Part shown: positions 1 through 10,956 of the stretch, piece by piece
Position numbering within the stretch: position 1 is the stretch's first letter
Layout of the letters: each line of letters starts with the position of its first letter
Source: Trachythela sp. YZ-2020
Taxonomy: Eukaryota > Cnidaria > Anthozoa > Malacalcyonacea > Clavulariidae
Assembly: GCA_016169945.1 (NCBI GenBank)
Contig: JADLSH010000368.1
Span: 1,426,001 to 1,490,000, forward strand
Length of the DNA stretch: 64,000 nt
Direction of reading: 5' to 3'
Notes under the pieces: model-generated
The model's input: only the letters and a program-made list of their open reading frames with translations
Told to the model about the DNA's origin: nothing
Database searches by the model: none
Made by a program: the position numbers and the translations under genes

Positions 1-1795
1 AAACTTAACCAAGAATTACCCGAAAGTGAAAGACGATTGGTTGGAACTTCAATGTACAGAAAATTTACCTCTAATTTCTATCGAGCAAGTGCAACAGGAA
101 TTGCGTAAAATTAATATTAACAAAGCACCTGGTCCTTATGATCCTTGTATGAAGATCCTAAAGATTTTTGCGAAGTATTTTGCTATACCTTTGACCGAAA
201 TCTTTAATGAGTCTTTTCAATCAAATATTTTCCCTGAGATTTGGAAGAAATATAAGGTATCTGGAATCCCAAAATCTGTACCATGCACGCATGTTGAGGA
301 CTTAAGACCAATCGCCTTAACTAGTGTCCTGGCAAAGGTTCAAGAATCTTTTGCTGTTCGTTGGCTGTATGAAGATACTGAAGGAAAAATATCTGACTCT
401 CAGTATGGTGGTTTACCGCGATCATCGACAATTAACGCATTAGTTAATTTAATACATAAGTGGCATAAATCAATGGACGAAATGCACAAAGTGATCAGGA
501 TAGTCTTTCTCGATTTCCGGAAGGCTTTTGACCTCATTGATCACAACAAATTGTTAGACAATATGCGAGAAATGGGCGTAAGACCTGCTCTGATTAAATG
601 GTGTGCATCGTACTTGGACGAGAGATCTCATTTCACACAGTTTGGAAAGGAAGCATCTGATTTTGTGAAAATCACTGGAGGCGTTCCACAAGGCAGTAAA
701 TTAGGACCTATTGCTTTTGTCGTTAAAATAAATATGGTCCCTAGTGTTATAAAAGAGGCTGTTGCGCAAAGTGAAAATGATGATGTCTTTGTGGATGAGG
801 ATACGATTCTCTTCATGGACGATACCACGATCTGTGAGGCATTGGATGTTTATGACCATGTTTCTGGTAATGAAATTGGGAATATACCCCAAAAAATAAA
901 TTCAGTTAAGAACTTTGCGGAAACCGAGAGAATGGAGTTAAATCCAAAAAAATGCAAAGAGATGATTATTGATTTTCGTAAAGATAGAACAGTGATTCCT
1001 GTAACACAAGTAAATGAGTGCATACTTGAAAGAGTAAACTGTTATAAACTACTTGGATTATGGTTAGATGATGATTTAAAATGGAACACAAATACTGAAT
1101 ACATTGTTAAAAAGGCAGCTAAGCTGCTATACTTCTTAAAAATCCTGAAAGGATATAATGCTCCACGAGACGATTTGAAAACATTTTATACTTCGACAAT
1201 CAGATCAGTCGTAGAATATGGAGCCCAAATTTGGCATGGGAGTTTGACAGAGGAACAATCTAGAGATATAGAGAGAATTCAAAAGCGTGCCATGAGAGTA
1301 ATATGTCCTGCATGGAAAGACTTATGTACAGGCATTAAATGAATGTGGAATTAAATCCTTAGAAAGTCGAAGGGAGACTATGTGTATTAAATTGATAAAG
1401 GACATGAACGAACCTTCGCATAAGCTTAATGGCTTGCTACCGCCTACCGTTGGGCAATTACGGGAGAGAAACACGAGACTTGATGGAAATAAAATTTACA
1501 ATTTTAAATGTAGAACAGAACGTTTTAGAAATAGTCCTCTAGTATATGCGATTCGTAAATATAACCTTGCAGTAGACGATTTAAAATAACTTTCACGAAT
1601 AATTTCTTAAATACTATTAATATATATTTTATATATACTTTATATATCTGTAATTTACCTTTTAACGTTGTAATATAGATTAGAATACAAATAATTATAA
1701 TTGTTAATTCATATATCTTATCTATGTAATTGTGAATCACATTGTAATTTAGCTGTCAAAGCTACTTAATGTGCATTATTGAATAATAATAATAA
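1..1795 (+). mobile_element. LINE (CR1/L2-like non-LTR retrotransposon), 3' part
   Basis: The reverse-transcriptase ORF is open to the left edge of the window. It is followed by an AT-rich 3' untranslated region that ends in a short (AAT)n tail near 1782-1800, typical of L2/CR1-type LINEs. The 5' part lies outside the window. Relatives with the same motif style occur at 18.7-19.9 kb and 28.3-29.2 kb on the plus strand and, more distantly, at 33.5-34.2 kb on the minus strand. Confidence 0.85.
2..1589 (+). pseudogene. LINE reverse transcriptase, C-terminal part, one frameshift
   Basis: This encodes the RNA-directed DNA polymerase of a LINE, which copies element RNA at a nicked target site. The palm blocks are visible in order: DLRPIALTSVLAKV; FLDFRKAFDLIDH, carrying the first catalytic Asp; GVPQGSKLGP; then LFMDDTT, an FMDD variant of the usual YADD. 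The thumb/connection region follows with NPKKCKEM and a VVEYGAQIWHG block. The main frame (from the left edge to 1342) ends at a stop. The natural C-terminus (QALNECGIKSLESRRE onwards, to 1589) continues in another frame, so a frameshift lies near 1320-1335. No endonuclease domain is visible because the 5' end is missing. Both catalytic Asp of FMDD are kept, so the copy is fairly young but probably dead. Confidence 0.85.
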
Positions 1796-1800
1796 TAATA

Positions 1801-1938
1801 TCGAACACCTTTCAGGACTGTGCTGCCACATTATTCAACTCACTTCCAGCTGAGATTAAATCGTGTACAGATCCCGGAACCTTTTCTAGTGAAACTTTTT
1901 TACTTCGTAGAAACCGCTGTATGAACAACGATAATTAA
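1801..1938 (+). pseudogene. LINE RT C-terminal tail fragment
   Basis: One open frame reads SNTFQDCAATLFNSLPAEIK and then about 25 more residues to a stop. This is the conserved C-terminal tail of CR1/L2-type LINE polymerases (a small domain with a W/F-N-S-LP core). It starts directly after the (AAT)n tail of the preceding LINE, so it is a separate truncated copy. Confidence 0.6.
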
Positions 1939-3207
1939 TTAATCATCTACATCCTTCAAACATGTACTATTTCACCATTCTTATCTACTATAAATTTGTA
2001 TTCATACTTTTATTGATTCCATGTAAATTAGAAAATTTAGATAGGACTTATCAGATGAAGAGCCATTTTTGTGGAAATTCTGATAATATATTCCCTAAGG
2101 AAATGTTTAACACATTTCATTTTCAAATTAATTTTATCAATCTATTTTAATCAATTTTACTCTTTATCACATGTACGAAATGTGATTGTTGGAAAGACAA
2201 AATGGTAAGTTTTGTTCTTATAAATTTTCTGTATCCCTTCTCCCTTTTTCCTTACACAGGTAAATTCACATACTAAATATTTCTTTTGGGTTTTGGAATT
2301 CTTACTGAGCATCATTACACTGACTGGTACCATCTGAACAGCTGGATTACACAGAAATGTATATTTACTTGATACTTGATGGTTGTTTCAAAATAAAATG
2401 GATATATTACATCATCTCTTATGGGGTGCAATCTGCTATATTATGTATTTCCAACATGTCATGTGGGTGTGGATCCTGTGGAATATGTTTCAAAGTTGTT
2501 TTGGAGAGAGACACCATTATGTTGGTTTGCTGTATAATCATGTATTTCGACAACTCACTGGGCAATACAGATGAACACTGATGGAACCAAATACATACAT
2601 GTATGAAACATCTACAGATGGGAACAAAGAGTCAAAGACTGTTCTGACAGACTGCACATGGCAAATGCATTATCAATATCTTATGAACACAGACAACCAG
2701 CTAATTGCACCATCAAGATGCCATTGACAACTTTGAAGTAAACAATGACTTCTATTAACATTTGATGTTGGTACCAAGAGTTCCATTAACAATAGCGCAC
2801 TCAGATATCTTGCTTAATACTGTACAGTATATACCATTTACAATAGTATAGTGTTGTAGTCGCAGTGTTGTAATCTCAACGTTTTGACAACAAAATAAAT
2901 CAATACATACAGTGTATCATTAGCAATTTCAATAAGTTCAATATTTAATACTAATTATATTCCGGAATTTTCCATGCAGTTTCTGCGTCAAGGCAGCACT
3001 TTCCTTGCGATAGTAACTCCTAGTTATATTATAAAGTGAAAATATATTCCAACTCAAGTGGATTAAAATAATGAATATCTCAACTTTCGTACTCGCCCCA
3101 GGTTAGCACCATAGTAGTACGCGCGTACACGACAGTTTTGCGACTTGTGCGGTCGCTCTCAGCGTGCGTCAGTTAATCGAGGATTGCCAGATACTTGTCA
3201 TTTATCC

Positions 3208-3440
3208 TACGGTGCCCTCAGGGTTCCTGCTTAGGGATCTTGCAATTCACTATTTACGCCAGTAAACTCTTCGAAGTTATCAGGTGTATCTTCCAGACGC
3301 TCACGCGTACGCTGATGATTCACAGCTGTACTTATCGTTGACGCCAGACAGTTCTGTGAGTGAAACTGAGGCATTAAATGCAATGGAACAGTGCATTAGA
3401 GCTGTAAGGGCATGGATGATTATTGACAAGATGAAACAGG
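3208..3440 (+). pseudogene. Decayed LINE RT fragment (copy A)
   Basis: Two frames give pieces of a CR1/L2-like polymerase: PQGSCLGILQFTIYASKL (block B) and AYADDSQLYLSLTPDS (block C with YADD), running on to ALNAMEQCIRAVRAWM. A frameshift separates the two pieces. The fragment is cut off after the KMKQ residues. The same piece occurs in copy B of the duplication. Confidence 0.75.
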
Positions 3441-3804
3441 GCATTTATTAATACAGTAGCGTGGTGGGGCATTTGCCCCAGTGGGCCCTTTCTATTGCCC
3501 CACCACTGAAGATAAAATGGGCTTGCTGTCCCAGTTATAGAATAGGAAATGACTAGAAGGACCACTGGAGGCCGAACCTTTGAAGTTTTTGACGCTGCGC
3601 ATGTCGCATTACGCATGTTCATTACCATTATTCTAGCCAATCAATTGCATTTTCTGACCAATAAACACGCTGAACTGGCTGGTCCGCCATTATTCTGGCC
3701 AGATAACTGCATAAAAATAGGGTGTCACGTTGCACTACTGAGTGGCCTTTCTGGTCATTTCCTATTCTGTGCCCCAGTTGACTGGGCCCTTTGACCAGAA
3801 GTTA

Positions 3805-3987
3805 TAGACCACTTTCATAATTCAGATGAGTTTAAATATTCTTTTATGTGCATCTTAATAAGCCTCATTGACCTCGTTCAGGTTAATAAATTCTATTCAA
3901 TTTCAGTCACAGAAACGAGGCTGATAAGGCTTATTAAGATGCACATAAAAGAATATTTAAACTCATCTGAATTATGAAAGTGGTCTA
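3805..3987. mobile_element. 183-bp foldback MITE, TA-type
   Basis: The left arm starts TAGACCACTTTCATAATTC. The right arm is its almost perfect inverse over about 62 bp per arm, so the whole element can fold into one hairpin. Copy B has an uninterrupted sequence at the matching position (near 12429-12440), which gives the empty site. The junction fits insertion at TTA/TA, but the exact target duplication is ambiguous by two bases. Confidence 0.85.
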
Positions 3988-4025
3988 TGAACTTTCAAAG
4001 GCGATAAATCAATAGTTTTGTTATA

Positions 4026-4618
4026 CAGGGTGTCTCAAAAAAAAGGTAATCCAACTTCAGCACGCTATTGTGCGTAAATGACTTGGTAAATGAGCGTAAT
4101 TTTTTTACATTAAGAAAGATCAGGCTTTTAGGTGTTGAATGACACGTTTTTCATCCAATATGGAGAAAAATGAGCAAATACGAGTCATAAAAATTGTTTG
4201 TCGAAATCGCATATTTTCAGCTCTGTGCCTAATTAAAGCAGTGCATAACAAAAAGAAAAGCAATTAATCACAAATGTGTCATTTTAACAATGAGTTTAGA
4301 GCTGGTTTACAAGATGTTTATAATAATTATGCATACGCAGGTATTTTATTGAAGTGAAATTCTTCAACTTAAGTCCTAAAGGGAGTTAATTTTCAATAGT
4401 TTTAGACCCAATTCTCAACGGTGAAAATATGCAATTTCGACAAACAATTTTTATCGGGCTCATATTTGCTCATTTTCCCTCCATATTGGATGAAAAACAT
4501 GTCATCCAACGGCTAAAAGCCTGATCTTTATGATTATGAAAAAATTACGTTCATGCACCAAGTAATTAATGCACAATGGCATACTAAAGTTGGATTACCA
4601 TTTTTTTGAGACACCTTG
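4026..4618. mobile_element. 593-bp mariner-like nonautonomous element
   Basis: The ends are inverted repeats: CAGGGTGTCTCAAAAA on the left and a matching TTTTTTTGAGACACCTTG on the right. TA is present on both sides (4024-4025 and 4619-4620). The arms share about 30 bp at the ends and further inverted similarity inside (for example CATCCAATATGGA against its inverse). Copy B of the duplication lacks the element at about 12478-12490. No ORF remains. Confidence 0.85.
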
Positions 4619-4762
4619 TATTTAGTGAATTGAGTGTAAAATGCGAATAAAAATATATTTGTTAAGAGGAAGATGTCATCACGTTCCTGCTTTCGGGAAC
4701 ACATTTAGGCTCCAACAATGTTGATTTCCAAATGGATTCTTACATTTACACTGGCATAGAAA

Positions 4763-5177
4763 CAGGGGCGGACTGGCTACCTCAGAGGGGCCCGGGCAAT
4801 CTGGGCTAGAAGGTACACCGCACCCCCTCCCCCATTTTCTTTTAACGACACAGCTCCGTAATCTGTAGTGCTTTGCCTGTGCTTGCCTAGATTTCAAAGC
4901 TAGGTTAAAGGATGTGCGGGGTGTACAGAATACTAAGATCGTGGCATTTGTGTCAGGTATAAGTAGGGTAGGCCGGGGCATGCTCCCCCAGGGAAAATGT
5001 GAAATTAGAACCCTGGCCTGGAAAAACCATTTGATGCGTTCTAAGCAGCGGATTGACTCCAAGTCTTCCCCTAAAGCGCGTATATTTTAGACAAAAAAAG
5101 GAGAAAAAACCTCCCACAAAAATGAAAAAATCTATTTATCAATAAAACAAAATGTTCACTAAAATATTATTATCTTG
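4763..5177. repeat. hAT-like repeat end (CAGGGGCGGACTGGC), right end not resolved
   Basis: The sequence starts CAGGGGCGGACTGGC, a typical start for nonautonomous hAT elements. It continues as a GGCCCGGGC-rich stretch. A second copy lies at 12629 in the duplicated block. A partner end may lie near 6700-6715 (AATCCGCCTCCG), which would make the 5178-6448 element nested in it. I found no matching target duplication, so that boundary is open. The long minus-strand reading frame across this stretch looks like chance. Confidence 0.4.
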
Positions 5178-6448
5178 CAGTGTTGTAGTCAAATCCACAA
5201 ATTACGAGTCCAAGTACAAGTCCAAGTGACCAAGTCCTATACATTCAAGTCCGAGACCAAGTAAAACTTCAAGTCCAGCGTTTCCGAGTCCGAGTCTTGA
5301 ATATTTCGAGTTCAAGTCCGAGTCCAAGTCCAAAATGATAAAGACTTTAACCATATTAAAAATCCCAAAAATATATAAAAAATAAATGACAATGCTTCGA
5401 ATATAGATTATAGAGCTGATTGTTATTTCCACAATTCACAGACACAGTCATGTAATCAAAGTAACATGCATTGGCAAACAGAACCGACTATAATGATATT
5501 AAATTTCAACTTTAAAACGTACAGTGGAAAATGATAGAGATCCTACGCACACTACTGTGCATGTGTCCTAATAAAATCAGCGGAAACACTTAAAATTATT
5601 TTCGTGATACGCTTTACACTGTAATACATGGGAAAATAGAATGTCCTTTGGCTTTTATTTAATCCCAATGGCAAATACACCTATTACATATGCATTAAGG
5701 TTGTCACAGCCCACACCCACCATCCAAGTGCAATAGCATGGCGGGCAACCAAATCAGTTTAAATATTCTTAGCTGTTTACTGGTATTTACGAGACTATGA
5801 ATATAGCTGCATTTTATTTTGCAATTCCTAGAGGAAGACCTACAATTTTGCACTAGGATTGTACCTAATTTGTTGGCGATAAAACATGCAGAAATTTGCT
5901 AACTAACGACAAAGGGTTATCTCTGTAATTTGTTTAGTAAAAAGCAGCTTTTTCACATCCTGCCCTATCTTTTCATCAAAAGATAGTTCTCTACTTGGTG
6001 ACAGTCAGCACAAGGTTTAGATATATTTCTGCATATCAAGCGAACAAGGATTGATTAATAATTAAGAGAGTCGTAATATATTAATGTAAGTAAATGTAAT
6101 GTAATATGTAACGCCCTCATCTTGTCATTAAGTTTTACATATCGCATCGAATCCATGCATATATTCTTGCCACACAAAAAATTGTTGAACCAGATATTGA
6201 CAGAGCAATTTGTGCTGTTTTGGTGGCAATACAGACTCTAATTTTAACGAATCGATACGTACAAAACGAAGAAATTATATTGGTGGACTCGTAAAGGACT
6301 TGACCTAAATATCCAAGTCCAGACGAGTCAAGTCCAAGTCTAAGCCCGAGTCCTTTTATATCGAGTCCAAGTCCGATGTGTTCAAGTCCAAGTCAGCCCC
6401 TCAAGTCCGGACTCGAGTCCAAGTCCGGACTCGAGTACTACAACACTG
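5178..6448. mobile_element. hAT-type nonautonomous element, 8-bp TSD TTATCTTG
   Basis: The inverted ends are CAGTGTTGTAGT and ACTACAACACTG. They are flanked by a perfect 8-bp direct repeat TTATCTTG at 5170-5177 and 6449-6456, the signature of the hAT superfamily. Both subterminal regions are dense in GTCCAA/AAGTCC hexamers (5205-5340 and 6290-6435). Such clusters are typically transposase-binding sites. The middle (5400-6290) is AT-rich with no coding evidence. The left 200 bp recurs in copy B (13037-13235). Confidence 0.9.
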
Positions 6449-6456
6449 TTATCTTG

Positions 6457-7260
6457 CAACAGCAGCACAACGGTAGTTGAGAAAAAGGTCTCGTTAGTTG
6501 TAAATTATCTCTATAATATCAGGTCCGCTGACCGTGGCTGAAAATCGTAGTTGCATTTTATTACTTTCTCCGAACACGTTATTGTCTTAGCAAATAATTT
6601 GATATGATTTTTCCCAATCAGCTGCGTCATTATATAAGAAAGATTCACTTATTAAGATCACAAAAATATGACTGTGGTGTGGGCCACATTTGCTTCCCCA
6701 TTAATCCGCCTCCGCATTTGGTCGGCGAGCCCCCAGCCTTTGCTTTTCTTTCAGGCCCAGTGCTTTATTAGGACTTTTAAATTCCCTGGGCCCAAAAAAT
6801 GCAGGTCAAATATTTTTTCCAAATACTACACAATACATCTCGTAGTAAATGCTTGTTTCACTACGAGATTTTTCTAAAGTTCCGTTGTCGATTTGGCCAG
6901 CGCTACCAGATTATGGCGTCACTACATGATGGCGTAAGAAGATAGCGTGTGCAAAAAACAAATCTCGTAGTCGTAGTCGTACTCGTGGACAAATCTAAAG
7001 CTCTCTATTGTGTAGTATTTGTAAAAAATATTGGGCTTCGGAACAGGCACGACTCAAAACGTACAGGCCGCCGGGGCCCCAAAATCACACAGACTCCCAA
7101 AATGAAAAAGTATTGTATGAAAAAGTATTTAAAGTTAGCTATCGTTAGTGCGAAAGTTAACCAATTAGAATCGCTTATTTTACACTTAACTATACTATTT
7201 AACCATAAAACGGGTAGTTAAAAAGTAGTTAAGAGTTTTTTACAAGGGGCCCCTGTCCTT
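6457..7260. other. Noncoding stretch, no gene seen
   Basis: I see no reading frame with recognisable content. There are GGGGCCCC-type stretches at 7065-7080 and 7245-7255, which may be remains of hAT-like repeat ends. Confidence 0.4.
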
Positions 7261-7267
7261 TTACTAT

Positions 7268-7545
7268 TTACACAACATCAGACGCATTAGAAAGTACCTC
7301 AGATACGAGTCTACACAAACGCTTGTACTCGCGCTGATTATTGGACGCTTGGATTACTGTAATAGCCTTTTCCGATGGATTGCCGGCTAATCAAATTTGC
7401 AACTTCAACGTGTCCAAAACGCGGCAGCTAGATTGCTGTCTAACACACCACGCTTTTGTCATATATCTCTCCTGTCATATCTCTCCTGTCATGTGCCGGT
7501 TACACTGGCTGCCAGTGAAGTATATAATTATTTTAAAATATATTT
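7268..7545 (+). pseudogene. LINE RT fragment, C-terminal half
   Basis: The translated pieces are LIIGRLDYCNSLFRWIAG, LQRVQNAAARLLSNTP and a final LHWLPV-like block. This is the standard C-terminal region of CR1/L2/jockey-type polymerases. Frames shift between the pieces, and a short duplication (ATCTCTCCTGTCAT twice at about 7465-7495) is inserted. A LINE-like 3' end with a TAAAGCGCATTAG motif lies further on at 8290-8345, interrupted by the element at about 7640-8205. Confidence 0.7.
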
Positions 7546-7639
7546 TAATTGCATTTGGGATATGTCTTAGATCTAATAACTATTAAAAAAGTCACGGTCC
7601 CCCTAAATAAAGAACAAACATTAAGACCACAGGAGATAA

Positions 7640-8205
7640 AGCATTTTCCAATCCGATCCGACACTAAGACAACATACCGATCCGATCCAAAAAAATCCGA
7701 ATCGAAATACTATTTTCGGTTTCCTTAACTTTCCTACTATTTTGAAATTCTATTTTCGAATGTTCTTTAACCCTATTTTGGTTGGAGTTGTCATCAATTA
7801 AAATCAAACGGAAACAGATAGAACAAATAGACAACACATTACAGAAAATATTTTCTTTTAACAAATTACAACAACCGCAACGAAACTTTTATAAATCTAT
7901 TTCTCGCGCGAGCATAATAATATGTTCGCGTACTAGGGGTCGCATACTCGCATTGAAAATGCTTGAAAATTGCAATACTGCCAATAGGAACTAGAACCCA
8001 GTTGTAGTGAAACGCTTCACAGAAATTCATGCTCGTCAATCGAAATCCGATAGGATCCGACTGCCATACAGGTTTCCTAGTCCGATGCGATCCGATCCGA
8101 CTGGTGGGACAAGTTTTCCGATTCGATCCGAAATTTTTAGTTATCCCTCCGAATCCAAACGAAATCCGATCGGATCGGATTCGGATCGGATTTGCACACC
8201 TCTAT
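7640..8205. mobile_element. GGATCCGA-rich nonautonomous element (hAT-like)
   Basis: Clusters of CCGATCC/GGATCGGA stand at both ends (7649-7705 and 8045-8195). The right end reads GGATTTGCACACCTC, whose inverse is the common hAT start (GAGGTGTGCAAATCC). The left end is degraded and no clear target duplication was found. The short ORFs inside are low-complexity readings of the repeat. Confidence 0.5.
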
Positions 8206-8360
8206 TTTAGATTAGCATAATATGAACAGTGGAAGTATTTTTATCTAGTATTTAGTGTATTAGTGGTTTGTTTCAATAAATCTTGTTCAAATGTAAAGCG
8301 CATTAGATCATATGCACATGTATTTTGCGCTATAGAAATAGTAAATATTACTATTATTAA
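8206..8360 (+). repeat. LINE 3' end, L2-like tail
   Basis: The motif GTAAAGCGCATTAG is followed by TTTTGCGCTATAGAAATAG and then an ATT-rich tail. This is the usual 3' terminus of L2/CR1-like LINEs. It probably belongs to the RT fragment at 7268-7545, from which it is separated by a younger insertion. Confidence 0.55.
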
Positions 8361-8942
8361 TATATCAAATCCGGATCTGTCGGATTTGATATGACATCTC
8401 GAATTCAAAAAAGAATTTATCAGTAATACAGTATTGAGAGAAATTTGAGTTTAAAGTAAACGAAATTCTGTGCTAATTAAGATCACATATGCAGTCGCCG
8501 TTAGTAGGGTTAGGATTAGGAATCAATAACAGCGAGGCATGAATTTATCACCGTTTACAGCAGACGCTGACAATAATTAATGATAATTATTCATGAGTTT
8601 TCGCTGGCACATCAGAGAGCAGACAAACAAACCAATGGAGTGTGACGGACCGACGGTTCACAGGCACAGGCCAAAATGCTTGCCTATTAAGGCTACACAC
8701 ATATAACGAGTCGCCACACAGTAACAGAGCAATATACAACACTCTTAATTACTCAGTCTATAATATATCTTTGAGGCCGAAGAGAATAGACAGTTGACAG
8801 CCAACAACCAATGTCAGACCTTACTATTGAACTGTAGCTAATGATTTTATTCGTCTCTAGGCCCATTCATGGCATCTCGGGGCAGACAGGCGAAGAAACC
8901 TTCGGCATGCTTATCAGTCCTAACGACGTAACTAGAGATACT

Positions 8943-9290
8943 TAATTACTCTGGGCACGTGGAATCTCCAGGCAGACTCTAGGCTAGAGATACTAACTTA
9001 GACTTACCGTCTAAATAGTGTGTTCGTTGGCTAAATCCAAGCCCAAGTTCAAGTGCTAGATTGGAAATGTAATAAATCGAACATTTAACACATAGACAGT
9101 CATACAATATGAGTTTACCTGTTAATGTCCGTCCAGCATTGAATTCATCTAGAAATGTCGGCAACATTACGCCAAAATTCGCTATTGTCCCCAACAAAAA
9201 TATATTTATCAAAAAGGAACATGTACAAATGATCGTTCCTTTGTACCTTGTGCATGCTTCTGTATCAGCCATATTTCAATATATCTAAAC
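8943..9290. repeat. Duplicated segment with SLC16 first exon, copy 1
   Basis: This segment matches 14058-14112 joined to 18165-18462, in the same order. The second copy is split by the 4-kb pogo-like element at 14115-18139. The similarity runs from the CTCTGGGCACGTGGAATC stretch to just upstream of the exon start codon. Locally, copy 1 shows roughly what the site looked like before the insertion. Confidence 0.75.
9119..9272 (-). CDS. SLC16-like (monocarboxylate transporter) first exon, copy 1
   Basis: Monocarboxylate transporters are 12-helix plasma-membrane carriers that move lactate, pyruvate and similar acids with protons. The exon opens with ATG (9272-9270) and encodes MADTEACTRYKGTIIC. 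The first membrane helix follows (TCSFLINIFLLGTIANFGVM), then LPTFLDEFNAGRTLTG, matching the family's TM1 and the F-G-V-[LM]-x-P-x-F-L-x-E-F motif. It ends at a GTAAAC splice donor (9118-9113), phase 1. The usual N-terminal DGGWGW motif is replaced by TRYKG, so it is a divergent member. No second exon was recognised downstream on the minus strand, so this may be an orphan exon. Confidence 0.65.
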
Positions 9291-9469
9291 TTTATTGCTG
9301 CCGAGCGTCAGCGAGGCAGCACACTATTCTTGACGTGCTAAGGTTTCTCCAGAGTTCACTTGCCCCAGTCTTTCACCCGACCTATATATTGTCGAGATTT
9401 GGATTTGGCGTCGGTTCGGATGTTTATCGTAATTCCGGATCAAAAAGTCGAGCTTGACGTCATTTTTTA

Positions 9470-10510
9470 AATTAGGGGGAGTGAACGAGATATTGTAATT
9501 GTATGCGCACGCATGCATGTTTCTTTCCATGTGCTCGATCAAGATTTTGAAAACTTTATATACGGTAAGTATGGCTCTGTTTCTTTCTACTGCCATACAT
9601 CAAGGCGTTGAACTATTTAATGTTCAATCTAGAGGGAAGCAAATAGCAATGTGCTTTCATGAGTTCATAGCCTATTTTAACAGCCCAAAATAACACGCTG
9701 ATCGATTGGTCAAAACCAACATTAAACTAACCCCCTCGCCCATTTGAAAGAAACAATTTACTCCCCAAAAGTTATTGTAACACGAAATACTGAATCGACC
9801 ACTGTAACTATGGTAACACGCAACACTGTATATATATTTTATTTTAATTTGTAAAAAATATTGATATTTTGTACTTTTAACTATAAAATTATCATTATCA
9901 ATTGCCCAACTATATAAAGTGGGTATGCGATTATGTATTCTTTTAGCTTTGATTTACTGTAACATTCAACCTTAGACGTTCACAAAACGTTTCGAGCAGT
10001 ATTTTTAAACTTCGGCACTTGCTTTTGAAATGAAGTTTTTGAGATTTAATATGTTTTCTTATTTTTCTATATATAGTATTTGAATCAATACTAAAAACGT
10101 TTTAAGATCAATCAATGTTATATTGACCACACAGAATGATCTACGCATTTTCAAATTCACAAACTATACTGTATGCTATAAATCAGCAAAGAAAGTTTCC
10201 AAAATAGACACTTACCCGTTTAAAACGCTCCTTTTTCGGTCTTTCGACTGTTTTTCTTCTTGTAGATTTGTCCTCTAAATACTTTATCTTGTTTTGGATA
10301 TTTTTTTGTTTTGTATTTATTATGTCCTGACTCCTGAGCATTATAAAATGAGTGCAAAACTATTTTTGAAAAAGTTTGCAAAATGGCAGTCTTCTCTCGG
10401 TCTGAACTCGCGCATGCGCATAACTTAAAAAACCGTCCATGACAAAAAAATGGCGGACAACTTTACATTCCGCTATGTTTTCACATACCCGGGTGTAAAT
10501 ATCCGAGCGG
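9470..10510. repeat. Repeat family R1, copy 1
   Basis: Collinear but diverged similarity to 27500-28215. Shared landmarks are the TATTGTAACA..AGTATTC region, CTTTTAGCTTTG, GAACTCGCGCATGCG, CATGGCGGAC-like boxes and the strongly conserved TTTCACATACCCGGGTG end. I see no protein. The ATGGCGG and GCGCATGCGC motifs look promoter-like, so this could be a transposon 5' end or an old segmental duplicate. Confidence 0.6.
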
Positions 10511-10956
10511 AATTAGTACCCTCGCGCGGCGCTTCGCGCCGGCTCGGGGATAATGTCTTATTGGAAGGAGACAAAATGTACTTAAAATTAAAGCACTAGA
10601 TAATGGCTTAAATGTACTAGACCCAGGTGTAGAATTTTTGTCTATAGGTGTAGAATTTCTGTCCCGTTGAGGCACAATATAACAATCTACCCATTGTGGT
10701 AGAACCTGTTGAGGCAGAAACTGATCGAGAAATTGAGTCTCACTACTATGATATTCATACAGCACTTTTGAATACTTTTTTGAATGGTAGTCATACTGTT
10801 TTAATTAATATTGGAAGGTTATATGATGGCCTTAATAAAGCAAATGGATGATTTCGTTTTATTTGACTCACATAAACAAACCATTGAGTTTGAATAAGAG
10901 ATGGGATTACAATCATGGATCCCTATTACAAACATAGTATGTACTGTAAGTATATA
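10511..10956. other. Noncoding stretch, no gene seen
   Basis: It starts with a GC-rich palindromic run (GCGCGGCGCTTCGCGCC, near 10525) directly after repeat R1. The rest is AT-rich and has no recognisable reading frame. Confidence 0.4.

Larger units (their letters stand above)
2088..5363 (+). repeat. Duplicated block, copy A
   Basis: Copy A is nearly identical to 10957-13235 (copy B) in order and orientation. Small differences are scattered along it. Copy A carries two insertions absent from copy B (3805-3987 and 4026-4618). Both copies contain the same decayed LINE RT fragment, the CAGGGGCGGACTGGC repeat end and the left end of the GTCCAA-rich hAT element. The breakpoint at 5363 lies inside that hAT element. 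Confidence 0.85.

Noticed and set aside
2357..2581. Short ORF conserved between copies A and B (11224-11448)
   Set aside because: Conservation is explained by the DNA duplication; frame-disturbing indels differ between copies.
4679..5062. 127-codon minus-strand ORF, also present in part in copy B
   Set aside because: It runs across the GGCCCGGGC-rich hAT-like repeat end and has no family motif; the partner at 12545-12763 is only partly conserved.
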